From Oscarella lobularis (taxonomy: Eukaryota > Porifera > Homoscleromorpha > Homosclerophorida > Oscarellidae), in assembly GCF_947507565.1 (NCBI RefSeq), contig NC_089183.1, positions 2,728,001 through 2,792,000 of the forward strand: 64,000 bases of DNA. Direction: 5' to 3'. Positions 1-12,391 of the stretch are shown here, piece after piece. The position numbers and the translations under genes were made by a program. The stretch's first letter is position 1; every line of letters starts with the position of its first letter. Under the pieces are notes generated by a model, which had not been told where the DNA came from, ran no database searches, and saw only the letters and a list, made by a program, of their open reading frames with translations.

Positions 1-178
1 CGCCGCCAAACAGAAGCGCAACGCAGCAGCGGAGACGCGAGAAGAACACGCCCCGCGCACCGGCGACACAAGAAGTCCCCCCCATTCTCCTCCCTCCGTA
101 GGTGTGCGCTCGCCTCTCCTCCTCTCCTACATTGACCCGCCCTCGTTCTCCCTCCTATGGAACCCAGAATTAGCATTG

Positions 179-2385
<2,207 letters not shown>

Positions 2386-2700
2386 CGCGCGCGCGCGTTA
2401 CTAAGAGACAAAACTCTTATTTTTTCATATCCTAGTTTTCGTATCCGTTCGGCGAATAACAGACGAAGAAATTGTCTTTCATTTTTTTCATATGGTGTTT
2501 GGGGTGTCAGTGAGTGCGGGGGCGGGGCAGGGAAATTATTCTTTAAAATATCTCATGATTTGGCATCGAATCAAATGCAACACGTGACATATACGAAAGG
2601 GGGGGCAAGCAACGCTACAAAATAAGCTTTCGGGGAAGGGGGAGGGGTTACCGGGGTAAATCTATAACTATGTATTGATTCCTTTTTTTCTGTCTAATCC
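2386..2700. other. Intergenic spacer between convergent genes
   Basis: Shared 3' side of the WT1-like gene and the DHHC gene. It begins with a short (GC) run and holds G-rich stretches and AT-rich tracts. I see no coding exon or RNA gene in it. Confidence 0.6.
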
Positions 2701-3540
2701 TCACGAACTCTTTCCGTCGGCCGGCGAGAACTCCGTGCCGTCGCCGATAAGCGGCGACGGGACCCAGGGCGCGATCCACGTCAAATACCAACGCGTTCCC
2801 AATACCTGCATCAAGTTCTTTCGATACGATCCCGAATCGTATTTGAAATTGTTCTCGTTGTACTCGCGTCCCGTCTGACCGCGTAGGATTTGATTCAGCT
2901 GCCAGGCGAGAAGTCCGGACGTCATGAGACCGGCGACGATGCATAGGGAATAGATGAATAACGATGCTGACGTCACGTGACTATCGACGTCTAAGAAGAG
3001 AGTGAAGATGGGGAAGAACATGCAGGCGATCGTTCCCATGGTGATGCGATCGGCGAGTCCGACGATGAATTCCGTGTTTTGAATGATGCAATAGAGGCAG
3101 CCAATGACAAGATAGACGACGAATAATAGAAAATAACGATGATTATAGAAACCCACGCAGCTGCCCGAGAAGTAGCAATGATGATCGCGACGCAGGACGC
3201 ACGTGCTGCACACGTGACAGTGCGTCGAACGAGGCGGGGCGTTCACTTGGCAAAATGGGCAGTAGATCCATCCGGGATTTTCCTTCGGTATGACGCTCGG
3301 AAGGAAAACGCGACGATGCGACGAATCGGAGCTGACGAGCTTGTAGAAGTTCGTCACGGTTTGGAGAAAGATGAAGGCGACGATTCCCATGTGCACCTTG
3401 CTCTCCGTTTCGGTTTGATGGACGACGGGAAACACGTGGAAGATTTCGAAGTAGAGGACGCCCGGCAGGGCGACCGTTAGAAAGGAGATAGCGATTCGCT
3501 CCGCTAGCGACTTGGGAATCTTTCGCCAGAGCTTCTTCAT
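2701..3540 (-). CDS. DHHC palmitoyltransferase (ZDHHC24/22-like)
   Basis: Membrane S-acyltransferase that attaches palmitate to cysteines of target proteins, expected in Golgi or ER membranes. A single uninterrupted frame gives 279 residues, in the range of small ZDHHC enzymes. Hydrophobic segments lie near residues 16-38 and 48-66, then the cysteine-rich domain (about 94-130) with CPFC, CHVC and the catalytic DHHC at about 119-122, followed by hydrophobic segments near 135-160 and 168-210. The C-terminal cytosolic tail is short and lacks an obvious TTxE motif. The catalytic Cys of DHHC is present, so it looks active. It is one of the few intronless genes here. Assignment to the ZDHHC24/22 group rests on size and layout only. 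Confidence 0.85.
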   Translation of the reverse strand: MKKLWRKIPKSLAERIAISFLTVALPGVLYFEIFHVFPVVHQTETESKVHMGIVAFIFLQTVTNFYKLVSSDSSHRRVFLPSVIPKENPGWIYCPFCQVNAPPRSTHCHVCSTCVLRRDHHCYFSGSCVGFYNHRYFLLFVVYLVIGCLYCIIQNTEFIVGLADRITMGTIACMFFPIFTLFLDVDSHVTSASLFIYSLCIVAGLMTSGLLAWQLNQILRGQTGREYNENNFKYDSGSYRKNLMQVLGTRWYLTWIAPWVPSPLIGDGTEFSPADGKSS

Positions 3541-4071
3541 CGGAACGTCGCGGAGAAAGAAGAGAAGAAAACGAAAACGCGTGAAGTGACGCCCCCGGAT
3601 ACAAACAAACGCCCGGACGACGTGTTAATAGTATTTGCAAGTCTATTTGATTTTCTAACGGGCCCGAGTTTTAACCTAACTCCATAAATCACGGCACGTG
3701 AACGCGTCATCAACTAGGGATGGAGCAGCTAAACCTAACGTCTCTACTACTCTCTCTAACTCAGTCATTTCCGCGGAAATTTGCGCACGGCATCGCTGTT
3801 TACGCGCGGTCTGGGAAGATCGCCGAACATCTTCGTGCTGCTCGCGTGAACGCTCAGAGCAAGTTTCTTCATCGATTCGCCAATATTTTCAAACTCGCAT
3901 GTCTTCTCGTCCTCGACGCCGTTCTTTAGCCGCCAGTTGTTCGTCCCCGGCATTGATATGGGAAGAGACGTGCCCAATTCCGGTGCAGGCGTACAAAGGG
4001 AATTGGAAGAACGGTCGTCACTTGTATCTAAAAAGAGCCCGGATGAGTTTCCTAGGCAACAGGTTTAGATT
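3541..4071. other. Intergenic, with an ambiguous coiled-coil-like stretch
   Basis: Upstream of the DHHC gene. Between about 3685 and 3980 several frames on both strands stay open. One minus-strand frame is rich in Glu, Arg and Gln and ends at a stop near 3685, so it could be a terminal exon of a gene running into the assembly gap. I cannot choose between frames and do not call a gene. Confidence 0.3.
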
Positions 4072-4271
4072 NNNNNNNNNNNNNNNNNNNNNNNNNNNNN
4101 NNNNNNNNNNNNNNNNNNNNNNNNNNNNNNNNNNNNNNNNNNNNNNNNNNNNNNNNNNNNNNNNNNNNNNNNNNNNNNNNNNNNNNNNNNNNNNNNNNNN
4201 NNNNNNNNNNNNNNNNNNNNNNNNNNNNNNNNNNNNNNNNNNNNNNNNNNNNNNNNNNNNNNNNNNNNNNN
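4072..4271. other. Assembly gap (200 N)
   Basis: A run of exactly 200 N characters, typical of a scaffold join of unknown true size. Features touching it may be incomplete, and the order of sequence on its two sides depends on the scaffolding. Confidence 0.99.
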
Positions 4272-4575
4272 GAAGCCGTCGAATTCGAATAGGTCTATTG
4301 TAAAGCGTGCGGAGATTTATTGTTGTTTTGATTCTCCTCCCCCTTGCATGCACGTACCTTCGTCATCTGCCGCAGATGAGCTCACCTCGTCCGCGCCGCC
4401 GTTTCGTCGATCTACGGACAATGCAAACTCGATTGTGGCCCCGCTTCAAGAAAACCCGTCGCATTTTATACCGTCTGTCGTGGATTCCGTCTCGTAGGAT
4501 CCGCTGGCGATTTCTCCCGCTAATCTAATAACAGAGCGTGTCGGTCGAGAGGAAGTATCGGTGGATGGGTCGTTA

Positions 4576-5275
4576 TTACCGAGTGAGAACGGCTTTCGTT
4601 CGAGCGACTTGGGATTTGCGAAGCTTGAGCAACGCTTCCTGCTGTTCGGCGTACGCCCTGAGAAATAAAGATAATAAGTCCCCTCGACTCGAGTCCCCTC
4701 GCCGATTCGTGACTGAATGGCGGCGAACCGAGCGTCGCTACGACCCGGAAAGCGCATTCAAGCCCGTTCGGCGACAATCTGTCGGCACTTTCAGTCATCG
4801 TTCGACTCGTCGACGTTGACTGAAAGACCGCCGGCGCTTTCAGTCATCGCCTTTTGCGATGACCGAAACTACGCCGAGTGACTGAACGGCGCCCGTCGCA
4901 AATGCCGGGCATGAATGAAAACGCTCACCTTATGCGTTCTCTCGTCGCCGCCTCTTCCCGGCGAAGATACGCGTCGAGATCGTCGTCGCAGCGAGTAGAT
5001 AAGTCGGACGCGTTGACCTTCGCCCACGCGACGATCGCATCTTTTGGGGAAAAAATCTATGACTGAAGCTATCTCTGCGTTCTTTCTTACCGCACGAGAC
5101 GGTGCGCGAAACGAGCGCGCCGAATATCTCCGCGTAGTCCGGCGTTTCCAAGAGCGCCGATATCTCGCTGGAGACCTACGAAAACGAATCCAGTCAAAAG
5201 GCCGGGGAGTACGCACGCGAACTCCTCCCACTTTCTTAGGAGGAGCGAGGCCACGTCGCGCGACGAACTCCCCCA
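4576..5275 (-). CDS. Unrecognised gene, 3' part, coiled-coil C-terminus
   Basis: Not recognised. Four exons can be proposed from phase: about 5215-5275 (5' end uncertain), 5091-5175, 4929-5040 and 4576-4657, the last ending in TAA. The joined frame changes from Arg-rich nonsense to normal-looking protein only when spliced this way. It runs through LLLRKWEEF, then SALLETPDYAEIFGALVSRT, a segment with VAWAKVNASDL, and a charged helix (YLRREEAATRERIR then AYAEQQEALLKLRKSQVART). The intron at 4658-4928 carries the TGACTGAA repeats. The first listed intron is only about 40 bases, which is a weak point. Further 5' exons probably lie at 5276-5600. Cellular role unknown. Confidence 0.45.
4708..4890. 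repeat. Cluster of TGACTGAA/TTCAGTCA inverted repeats
   Basis: The octamer TTCAGTCA or its complement appears about six times in both orientations, with GC-rich arms such as GCTTTCAGTCATCGC (4836-4850) facing CGACGTTGACTGAAAG (4811-4826). The arms could fold into nested hairpins. The cluster sits inside a proposed intron, so it may be a small inserted repeat rather than a regulatory element. Confidence 0.5.
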
Positions 5276-5879
5276 TATAGAGAAATAAAAGAACAACGTG
5301 CTCCCACTCTACTTCGCTTTCTAATTCGAACGCGTTACGAGTAACAGGCTCGCGTATCTTCGACACTTTTACTACAACCGCAATGACGTTCGCTGGGCAC
5401 GAGATCAGAGCGAGATCAAACGGGGTTGAACAAGATCGGCGTAGGCGGCTTATTTTCGCGCTATCGCCGCTCTTTTGTGCTCGATGGCGAGCGCGAACGA
5501 CGGTAATTAGCTCTTTCGCTCGCGCTGCCGACGATTTCGTGCTGGGATCGCGATTTTTTCCTGTACCTTGGCGTTCGCTTGTGTCATCGAGTTTCTTTGA
5601 TCGAAAATCGTTGCTGTGCAGGATGCGTAGGGTGTATATTGGCTGTTCTTGCTAGAGATGAGGCTCGATCTGATCTCGGCGACGTCTCCAAGTCTGGGAA
5701 AATGATGACTTTCGCAAGAGTCTCGTGATTAGTATGTAGTCACGAGAATACGGGCATCGAGTAAAAGTCACGCGAGGACAACGCACGCACGCCTAGGGAT
5801 AGCTAAACAGTTATTATTAGCTAAACAACCAACAAGTATTGAATCACGTGATCAAGAATCAATAGTGAATACTGTAAAG
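5276..5879. other. Intergenic or 5' exon region, unresolved
   Basis: Between the unrecognised gene and the 3' end of the first Kelch-kinase gene. A minus-strand stretch at about 5296-5365 reads as acidic protein and may be an earlier exon of the unrecognised gene. The part from 5660 to 5880 is AT-rich with CACGTGA-type palindromes and shows no coding signal. Confidence 0.35.
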
Positions 5880-8639
5880 TCAAGTGGCGAGTACACCGAG
5901 ACTCAGTACGACTCTGTGAGCATTTCTTTCGAAGAGCCCCTTCACCAAACGCTTCACTGTGAAGTATCCTGGAGTCGAGAGAATGAATTCGATTTCCCCT
6001 TTCAATGTGCCGAAACAGTCCTGTGATGACGGACGTTTGTCTGGGTCTTGATGAATCATTTCAGAGCATAGCAGAAATAATTTCGGACGATTAGCCAAGG
6101 CATCCAATTGCGTCCGCCTCTCCTCAGGAATTGGACGCGCCCCGGTGAATATTTCAATCAATGACACGCCCAGACTGTACACGTCGCTAGGCAACGTATT
6201 GCGAATAGCCGTTCCGTCGTCACGTGGCATCCGCTCCGGAGCGAGATAGTCGGGACTCATCGGACCGGCGGAAAGCGAACTCTCGATGATGTGAGCCGCT
6301 CCCAAGTCGCCCACTTTCGCTTTCATGTCTCGCGTCACGAGAACATTCGATGGACGTATGTCACCGTGGACGTACGGCTTGGGATGCGTTTGATGAAGAT
6401 AGGCTATTGCTGACGTCACGTCCAAAGCAATAGACAGCTGCTCATAGAACGTCAAATAGGAGGAGCCTACTGATGCGCTGGAAGCCGTGTGAGCGGCGTT
6501 CATGACTTCGCTCACCGATCCTTCAAGCAATTCCATAACCATTTGGAAGGCGACGTCCTCTCGCATCACCGCTCCGCAAATGGTCATGATGTTGGGGTGG
6601 TGGAGTCGACTGCACACGAGAACTTCGCGTCGAAATAGCGGCAAGTTGCGAGGATTTGTGATGACCTCGTGAAATTTCTTTACCGCTACCCTCATTCCAC
6701 GCCAAAGGCCAATGCAAACGCCTAACGATATAAATCAATACATTTCTTTTTCCTTGTCAATCTGTACCTGCAAATGCTCCCGATCCGAGACTCTGTTCGG
6801 TCACGTGAATTTCGTCTGGATCAATGGTGAGAACGTCGAGAAATGCGTCGAGGCGATTTTTTATTTCTTCGCGAGACGCTTCGAGGTTTTGGTAGCGTCT
6901 CAATGCAACCGCATTCTCTTCTCTAAAGCGACATTTAATTAATGAAAAGATCAATTAATTGTAATTATCGGATACCTAAGTAGGGAAATTTCATTTGAAC
7001 GTTGATCGAGTTGTCGCCTAAAAAAAACGACACTAATAGACAAATAAAAATATTTTATCAATAACCTAAATGATGATCTTTCTTCTTCAAAATGACGTTG
7101 ACTGTCTGCCCTTTCTCGATCCATTTCACGTCTGCACAAAGGTAAAGCCAAATACTTTAATTAATATTATAATGGCTTGGACCTCATTTGAGCGATCTGC
7201 TCTTCGCAACGACGCCTGTCTTCAGCGCACGTGGTTTCAGCAGAAGTGGCTCTGAAATATTGATATAATTAATTAGTCAATTATTTATTTATTTTAATTA
7301 CGTTGCGCCGTTGACGTTTTCTCTCTTCAATCGAACGCATTCGCGTCGAAGACGTTCCAATTCGCGTTGGACTATTTCCATTTTCTGACGTTCGATCAGC
7401 GGAGACGAAAGCAGCTCCTGTTCAATTTTCATATAAGACTCGTTGCGCGAATCTTAATTAATTAATAAATTAAAAATAAAATTCCACTTAATTAATTAAT
7501 ACCGAGATGAAGAATTTCGAGACCGATCTCATGATAGACAAGCACGTCTGTCGTCTCATCTTCATTTTGTACGCAATGAGACGTGGCATGGGAAACGTTG
7601 CGCAAACCACGACTACCCATCTATAATTAAACAATCAAAGACACGCGGATGACTCTATCACTATGACGAACCGGCCACACTTTGCGATCATCAATGTCTA
7701 ATAAGTAAACGGACTCAGAAGCGAGGATCGACTGACCGCCGATGAGAAGACAAAGCGATTTCTCTTCGAATTCTCCTTTCGACAATCGACAAATCGTATG
7801 ACATCGCCTCAGCGATAGGGTCACATCGAAATCAATGACCGTCCAGCACTAAAAATTAATTATTTAATTATTATTATTAAAGTCTTAAATAATTACTTTA
7901 TTTTGTAAATCGATTACAAACGATTCGCCACTGAGAATGAAGTCCGTGCTAGCTCCAAAAAGAAACGCTCGATGTCGGTCGATTGTTGCCATGGCAGCGT
8001 GACGCGAACTCGGCCTACGTCCGCCGAGCTCCAAAGCCGACCAAAATCCTGTGCACTTAAAACTTCACATATAAATCAATTATTTCAATTTATCCACTCG
8101 CCTTCCTGGCGATCGTTCATAAATTCGAATTCATAGATTTCGTCGCTCCACCCGTCCACGTCCTGAGTCGCTCCGCACTGAAGTCGATCGGGAGGAATCG
8201 TCTCGCTCTCGCCCCCAAACATAATCAATCTCGATCCGATGACGCACAAGCAGCAGTAGGCACGTGCGGTCGGTCCGACGATGGGCGTGGCCACTTCGAT
8301 CCACTTCATCGTTCGAGGATCAAGACGATAAACGTTACCCAGGTAACGCCCGTTTTCCGTTTCTCCGCCGTACGAGTAGATCATGCCGTCGATTGCGACG
8401 CACTGCGCTCCTTTGCACGGCGGAGGAATCGTTCGGCCGCGAGTCGAACGTCGGAGCCATTTTCGCGATCGCGACAAAATCCAGATTTCGTTGCGAGCGA
8501 CGAATTTCGACTGAGCCACGCCGCCGAAGACGTAGAGATGACCGTCGACCAATGCGCTCTCGTGGAAGCGGCGCTTCGCCGGCTCCGGTTCGGGTCGGAA
8601 CGTTGCTACTATCTTTGCCACTCCCGCAAACACTGCCAT
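5880..8639 (-). CDS. Kelch / coiled-coil / TKL kinase protein, copy 1
   Basis: A predicted cytosolic kinase with an N-terminal Kelch propeller. Ten exons: 8102-8639 (Kelch), 7897-8048 (Kelch), two exons between about 7850 and 7500 completing the propeller region, four or five small exons (7440-6970) of Glu/Arg-rich coiled coil with EEQIAQMR and RRQLDQRSNEIS, an exon ending at 6768, and the kinase exon 5880-6721. Kelch blades show HLYVFGG and MIYSYGG. The kinase has glycine loop GSGAFAGV, VAVKKF lysine, catalytic loop HGDIRPSN (HGD instead of HRD), DLG instead of DFG, and APE. All catalytic residues are present, so it is probably active. The first intron appears to start with GC (AAG|GCGAGT). 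Start ATG is at 8639. The combination is not one I know as a named family. Confidence 0.75.
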
Positions 8640-8751
8640 TTTTTTTGCTCTCAATACGCATGCACAGTGAAGAAGGTTTCTGCAGCAATGACGTCAGTAT
8701 ATAGTCACGTGATTAACAAAAGTTAATACAGAAAATAATTCAATTTCATAG
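8640..8751. promoter_or_regulatory. 5' region of Kelch-kinase copy 1
   Basis: Upstream side of the ATG at 8639. It contains TGACGTCA at about 8691 (a CRE-type palindrome) and TCACGTGA (E-box palindrome). A position in the promoter or 5' UTR is inferred from neighbours only. Confidence 0.3.
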
Positions 8752-9090
8752 ACTAGAACGTCCGTAGTCTTGTCTTCGTTAATTCTGCATGCAGTGAGAG
8801 ACGTGCCAAACATGGTGTTAGCGAATTCCTGACCGACGTTTATCTAAAAATAGATGTCTATATCTAAAACGCAAACGACCTCGATCAGAAGCCATAATGA
8901 GTAGATCATCTCGTCGACGACGACGCATCGCGCTCCGTCGCACGCCGGCGGAATCGCCCGGCCTCCGGCCAAACGACGGGTCCATCTCTTTGGAGACGGC
9001 GCAACGCGAACGTTCATCGTCCAAATTTCGTTGCGAACGAAGTGTCTGCGAGCAGTTACGCTCCAGCCGCCGAAAAGATAGAGATGATGG
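8752..9090 (-). pseudogene. Kelch-exon relics of a third Kelch-kinase gene
   Basis: The minus strand at about 8880-9090 reads like the first Kelch exon of the two intact copies, with NEIWTMNVRVA, RAIPPACDGARCVVVDEMIY and the expected order of blades, but interrupted. The piece at 8752-8870 matches the exon encoding the TSHCVQNEDETT segment of copy 1. Order and orientation agree with a decayed copy of the same gene, minus its middle. It is followed at 9091 by a short piece that also occurs at 12117-12160 and derives from the kinase 3' end. Confidence 0.65.
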
Positions 9091-9272
9091 CGCTTTCAAA
9101 ACAGTTCTGAGGTGACGAACGACTAGTCGGCAGAGTCCGTCTTTTATGCAGTCGACCGTAGATATAATTAGAAATACTAGAAACGTGTACGGTTTCGATT
9201 CGCTGTCACACGCGCACGCGCAGTGAAGAAAGCTTTCCAACTAGTTTCCGCTAAGCGTCTGCCGAGAATACA

Positions 9273-11221
9273 ATGTTTGTGCTAGCCGTCTTCTCTTGCT
9301 TCTTTCTTCTTGGAAACTTCTTTTCCGCGGCGGAAAAATGTCACTCTTCCGTTCATCAAGTTCTTTCCAGTTCAGGCCCCGCCGTCTGTATGCGGACCGA
9401 GTACTATCGGAAAAATTTCGATTCCGCAGAAAGCTTTGTATAGCGCCGCACACTTTTTGGTTTTATATATACAGTCAATCGCTTAGTTCTATAGAAAGGC
9501 GACACAGGAGAGACTGGATCTAAGGCAAGAAAAACGCTCTCTAAATATTTATATGTTCTCTTCCAGCTGTGAATTTCACAGGGCAGCAAGGGTGATTCAG
9601 GCAGCAAGGGCGAAAAAGGAGCTCCCGGTGACGAGGAAAGACAAGACGAATTTTAGCTATGTGTCGGGAAGATTTATTTTTATCTGAATTTATAGAAAGG
9701 CGATAGGGGATCTACCGGATCTACCGGATCTAAGGCAAGGAAAATGCGCTCTAAATATTTAGATGCTCCCTTCCAGCCGTGAACTCCACAGGGTAGCAAA
9801 GGTGAGCAAGGCAGAAAGGGCACAAAAGGAGATCCTGGTGGCCAGGAAAGACGAAACGAATTTCAGCTATATGCGTTTAGAAGATTCGTATTTATAGAAA
9901 GGCGAGAAAGGATATACCGGATCTAAGGCAAGGAAGACACGCTCTATAAATATTTAGATGTTCTCTTCCAGCCGTGAATTCCTACAGGGCAGCAAGGGAG
10001 AGCTTGATGGCCAGGAAAGACGAGACGAAGCTATGTGTCGAGAAGATATATTTTTTTTGAATTTATAGAACGGCGCAACGGGATATACCGGATCTAAAGG
10101 ACCTAAGGCAAGGAAAACGCGCTCCAAATAAGATGTTCTCTTCTAGCCGTGAATTCCACAGGGCAGCAAGGGCGAAAAAGGAGATAATATTGATCAGGAA
10201 AGACAAGACGAATTTCAGCTGTGTAGGGAAAATTTACTTTTATCTGAATTTATAGAAAGGCGATAGGGGATCTACCGGATCTACCGGATCTAAGGCAAGG
10301 AAAACGCGCTCTAAATAAGATGTTCTCTTCCAGCCGTGAATTCCACAGGGCAGCAAGGGCGAAAAAGGAGCTCCTAGTGATCAGGAAAGACGAGACGAAT
10401 TTCATTTGGAAGATTTCATTTCATGTGACTTTCTTTTTCAGGGAGACCTTGTCTATCTCTTCATGTCTCCTAACTGGCTGCACAACGATGCGAGGTTCTA
10501 CATTCAGCCAACGACAGCGACAGATGCAGCTTTGCGGTACACGGCTAGCGGCGGACTAAAGGATAAACTCTTTGAGGTAAGAACACGCATCCCGAAATAA
10601 AGCCATTCTGTCTGAATGATAATGTATAAAAAATTTGTCCGAAGTGGTGTTACATATTCTCTACGCGCACACGTACACGCACATTTTTCGCGCTCGCGTT
10701 TTCTTTCAGTTTGAATAATTGATGAGAGGATTTTGGTTAATTAATTAATTAATCAATTTATTCACCAGGTCGAGCTCTTGGCTGCCAATCAAGTGAGTAG
10801 CAGTCTGGACTACACAGCTAAGTTGCTCTACTTCATGAAAAGTCTTACTTCGGACAACGATCTAATGGTTTCGCTTTGCGACGCTTCTCTATGCGTCGGT
10901 TTCATTTTCTACGACAACGACCGAGTCGCCCGTTTCAATTGGGCTCACGACGCAAACGCCGCCAAATGTCCAACGGCAGCATTCGGCAACGCTGTCGTCC
11001 ATACCTTCTCTTCCAGGCGTGAAATGCGCTTTGAAATCAGATCCGACAGAACAGTCGGTTTTGCGTCTTCCGGACACCCTTATCCGTACGCTCACGCTTT
11101 CGATGGCCGGCTAAAGCCAAGCACGGGCCTTTGGCTTCAAGTGTGTCGTGACAGTGGAAGCGAAGATTACGAATTCGGCTATATGGAATTTTCGTTGAAA
11201 CGAACAATTTTTAAGGTCTGA
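9273..11221 (+). CDS. Secreted short-chain collagen-like protein, copy 1
   Basis: Exon 1 (9273-9437) encodes a signal peptide (MFVLAVFSCFFLLGNFFSAA) and a short Cys-containing N-terminal segment. Five pairs of tiny exons follow (about 9495-10390). In each pair one exon reads KGDRGSTGSTGSK-like and the next GSKGEKGAP-like, i.e. Gly-X-Y collagen. Exons 10442-10576 and 10769-11221 (phase 0, stop TGA) give a Cys-rich C-terminal domain of about 195 residues beginning GDLVYLFMSPNWL and containing a conserved HTFSSRREMRFEIRSDRT segment. That domain is not C1q, fibrillar NC1 or collagen IV NC1 by eye. Donors after the first exon of each pair are GC (AAG|GCAAGG). A role in extracellular matrix or as a secreted trimeric lectin-like protein is inference. 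Expected to trimerise through the collagen part. Confidence 0.7.
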
Positions 11222-12039
11222 CTGATGCGGATGCTTTGACGTGACTTTGCGTGCGTAGTCTATATGTTACTTGTACGTGCATTGACTCAATGGTAATATT
11301 GAGTACTAGCTGCATCTATGTGGGATGGGGGCCCTTGTGCATGTGACACTTCTCTCTGCTGCGGTTTCATTTTCTTTTATGAATTAGGCTATATGGAATT
11401 TTCGTTGAAAACGAACAAGGTCTGACTGATATAGATGCTCATGTGCGTAGACTAAAAACTTTCTTGCATAGATGTGGGATGAGGTGCACGGCCTAAAGGG
11501 AAAGGGGCTTGTATCTGATCTATGTTTCTGCTGGAGGAGAATATTACTGCCAAGACGTATGCGCACGGAAAAGGGCCCTCTCTGAGCGTATTCACTATTA
11601 GAAGACGATTCTAATGTTTCTTTGATTCCTGGATATCGTTGAGCCAGACTGCAGATATGCGTAGGTGAGAAGGAAAGAGGGGGGCCCCCCCAAGAGGGAG
11701 AAGGTGTTATCATCCCCAGTTAGTATGAACTCTTCCGTAGATCTTTTTCTTTATGTGTAGAAGGGCGACTTTCGTTTGAAAAATCGATCGTCTGGCGACC
11801 TGGACTCGCTGAGCGTCTCCGAACAATAGAATGGATGCGATAGGCTATCTTGATCGAAGATGCTTCGACAAAGTAGCTCGTTCCGACGGCGTTTCGGATT
11901 GACGGTCCGTCGACGACGCCCTTTCATCTTGGTAGTCTACGCACGCGCAGATGCGATGACCTAAAGGAAAAAATGACGTCACATGTCAGCGCACAACAAG
12001 ATGCTTACAAAAATACAAATAACAGTATAAAAGCGGTAT
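11222..12039. other. Duplicated 3' spacer of the collagen/kinase module
   Basis: No gene. 11385-11425 repeats the last coding bases of collagen copy 1, so a small tandem duplication of its 3' end is present. 11470-11720 and 11760-12000 resemble 16080-16330 and 16370-16620 downstream of collagen copy 3, showing that the module was copied as a block including this spacer. A run of G then C lies at 11681-11691. Confidence 0.6.
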
Positions 12040-12160
12040 TAATTAAGACCCGTAAAAAGTGTGTACGACTTCAAAAATACGTTTCCCTGTAAAACATTCT
12101 GTAATAGCGCTAGAACACTGTCAAAACAGTTCTGAGGTGACGAACGACTAGCCGGCTGGT
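12040..12160 (-). pseudogene. Relic of Kelch-kinase 3' end
   Basis: Aligns by eye with the last coding bases of Kelch-kinase copy 2 (16665-16810): the same order of AAGACC, CCAGTAAAA-like and CTGTCAAAACAGTTCTG followed by GATGACGGACG-like sequence. The catalytic region is absent. With 8752-9090 it marks a former third copy, now separated by collagen copy 1. Confidence 0.55.
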
Positions 12161-12391
12161 CAGGTGCGAAAGTCCGTGGAGATCATAGCTGGAGATCATG
12201 CAGTGAGATACGGTGACGTCATCGTTGCGGAAATAACGTCACGATGACGTTGAGTCCACCTTTAATGCAGTCGACCGTAGATATAATTAGAAATACTAGA
12301 AACGTGTACGGTTTCGATTCGCTGTCACACGCGCACGCGCAGTAAAGAAAGCTTTCCAACTAGTTTCCGCTAAGCGTCTGCCGAGAATACA
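12161..12391. promoter_or_regulatory. Upstream region of collagen copy 2
   Basis: From about 12255 on it is nearly identical to 9140-9272 upstream of collagen copy 1 (shared GCAGTCGACCGTAGATATAA and the CACGCGCACGCGCAG element), so the promoter was duplicated with the gene. Bases 12170-12255 are extra here and contain TGACGTCA-like sites. Confidence 0.5.
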
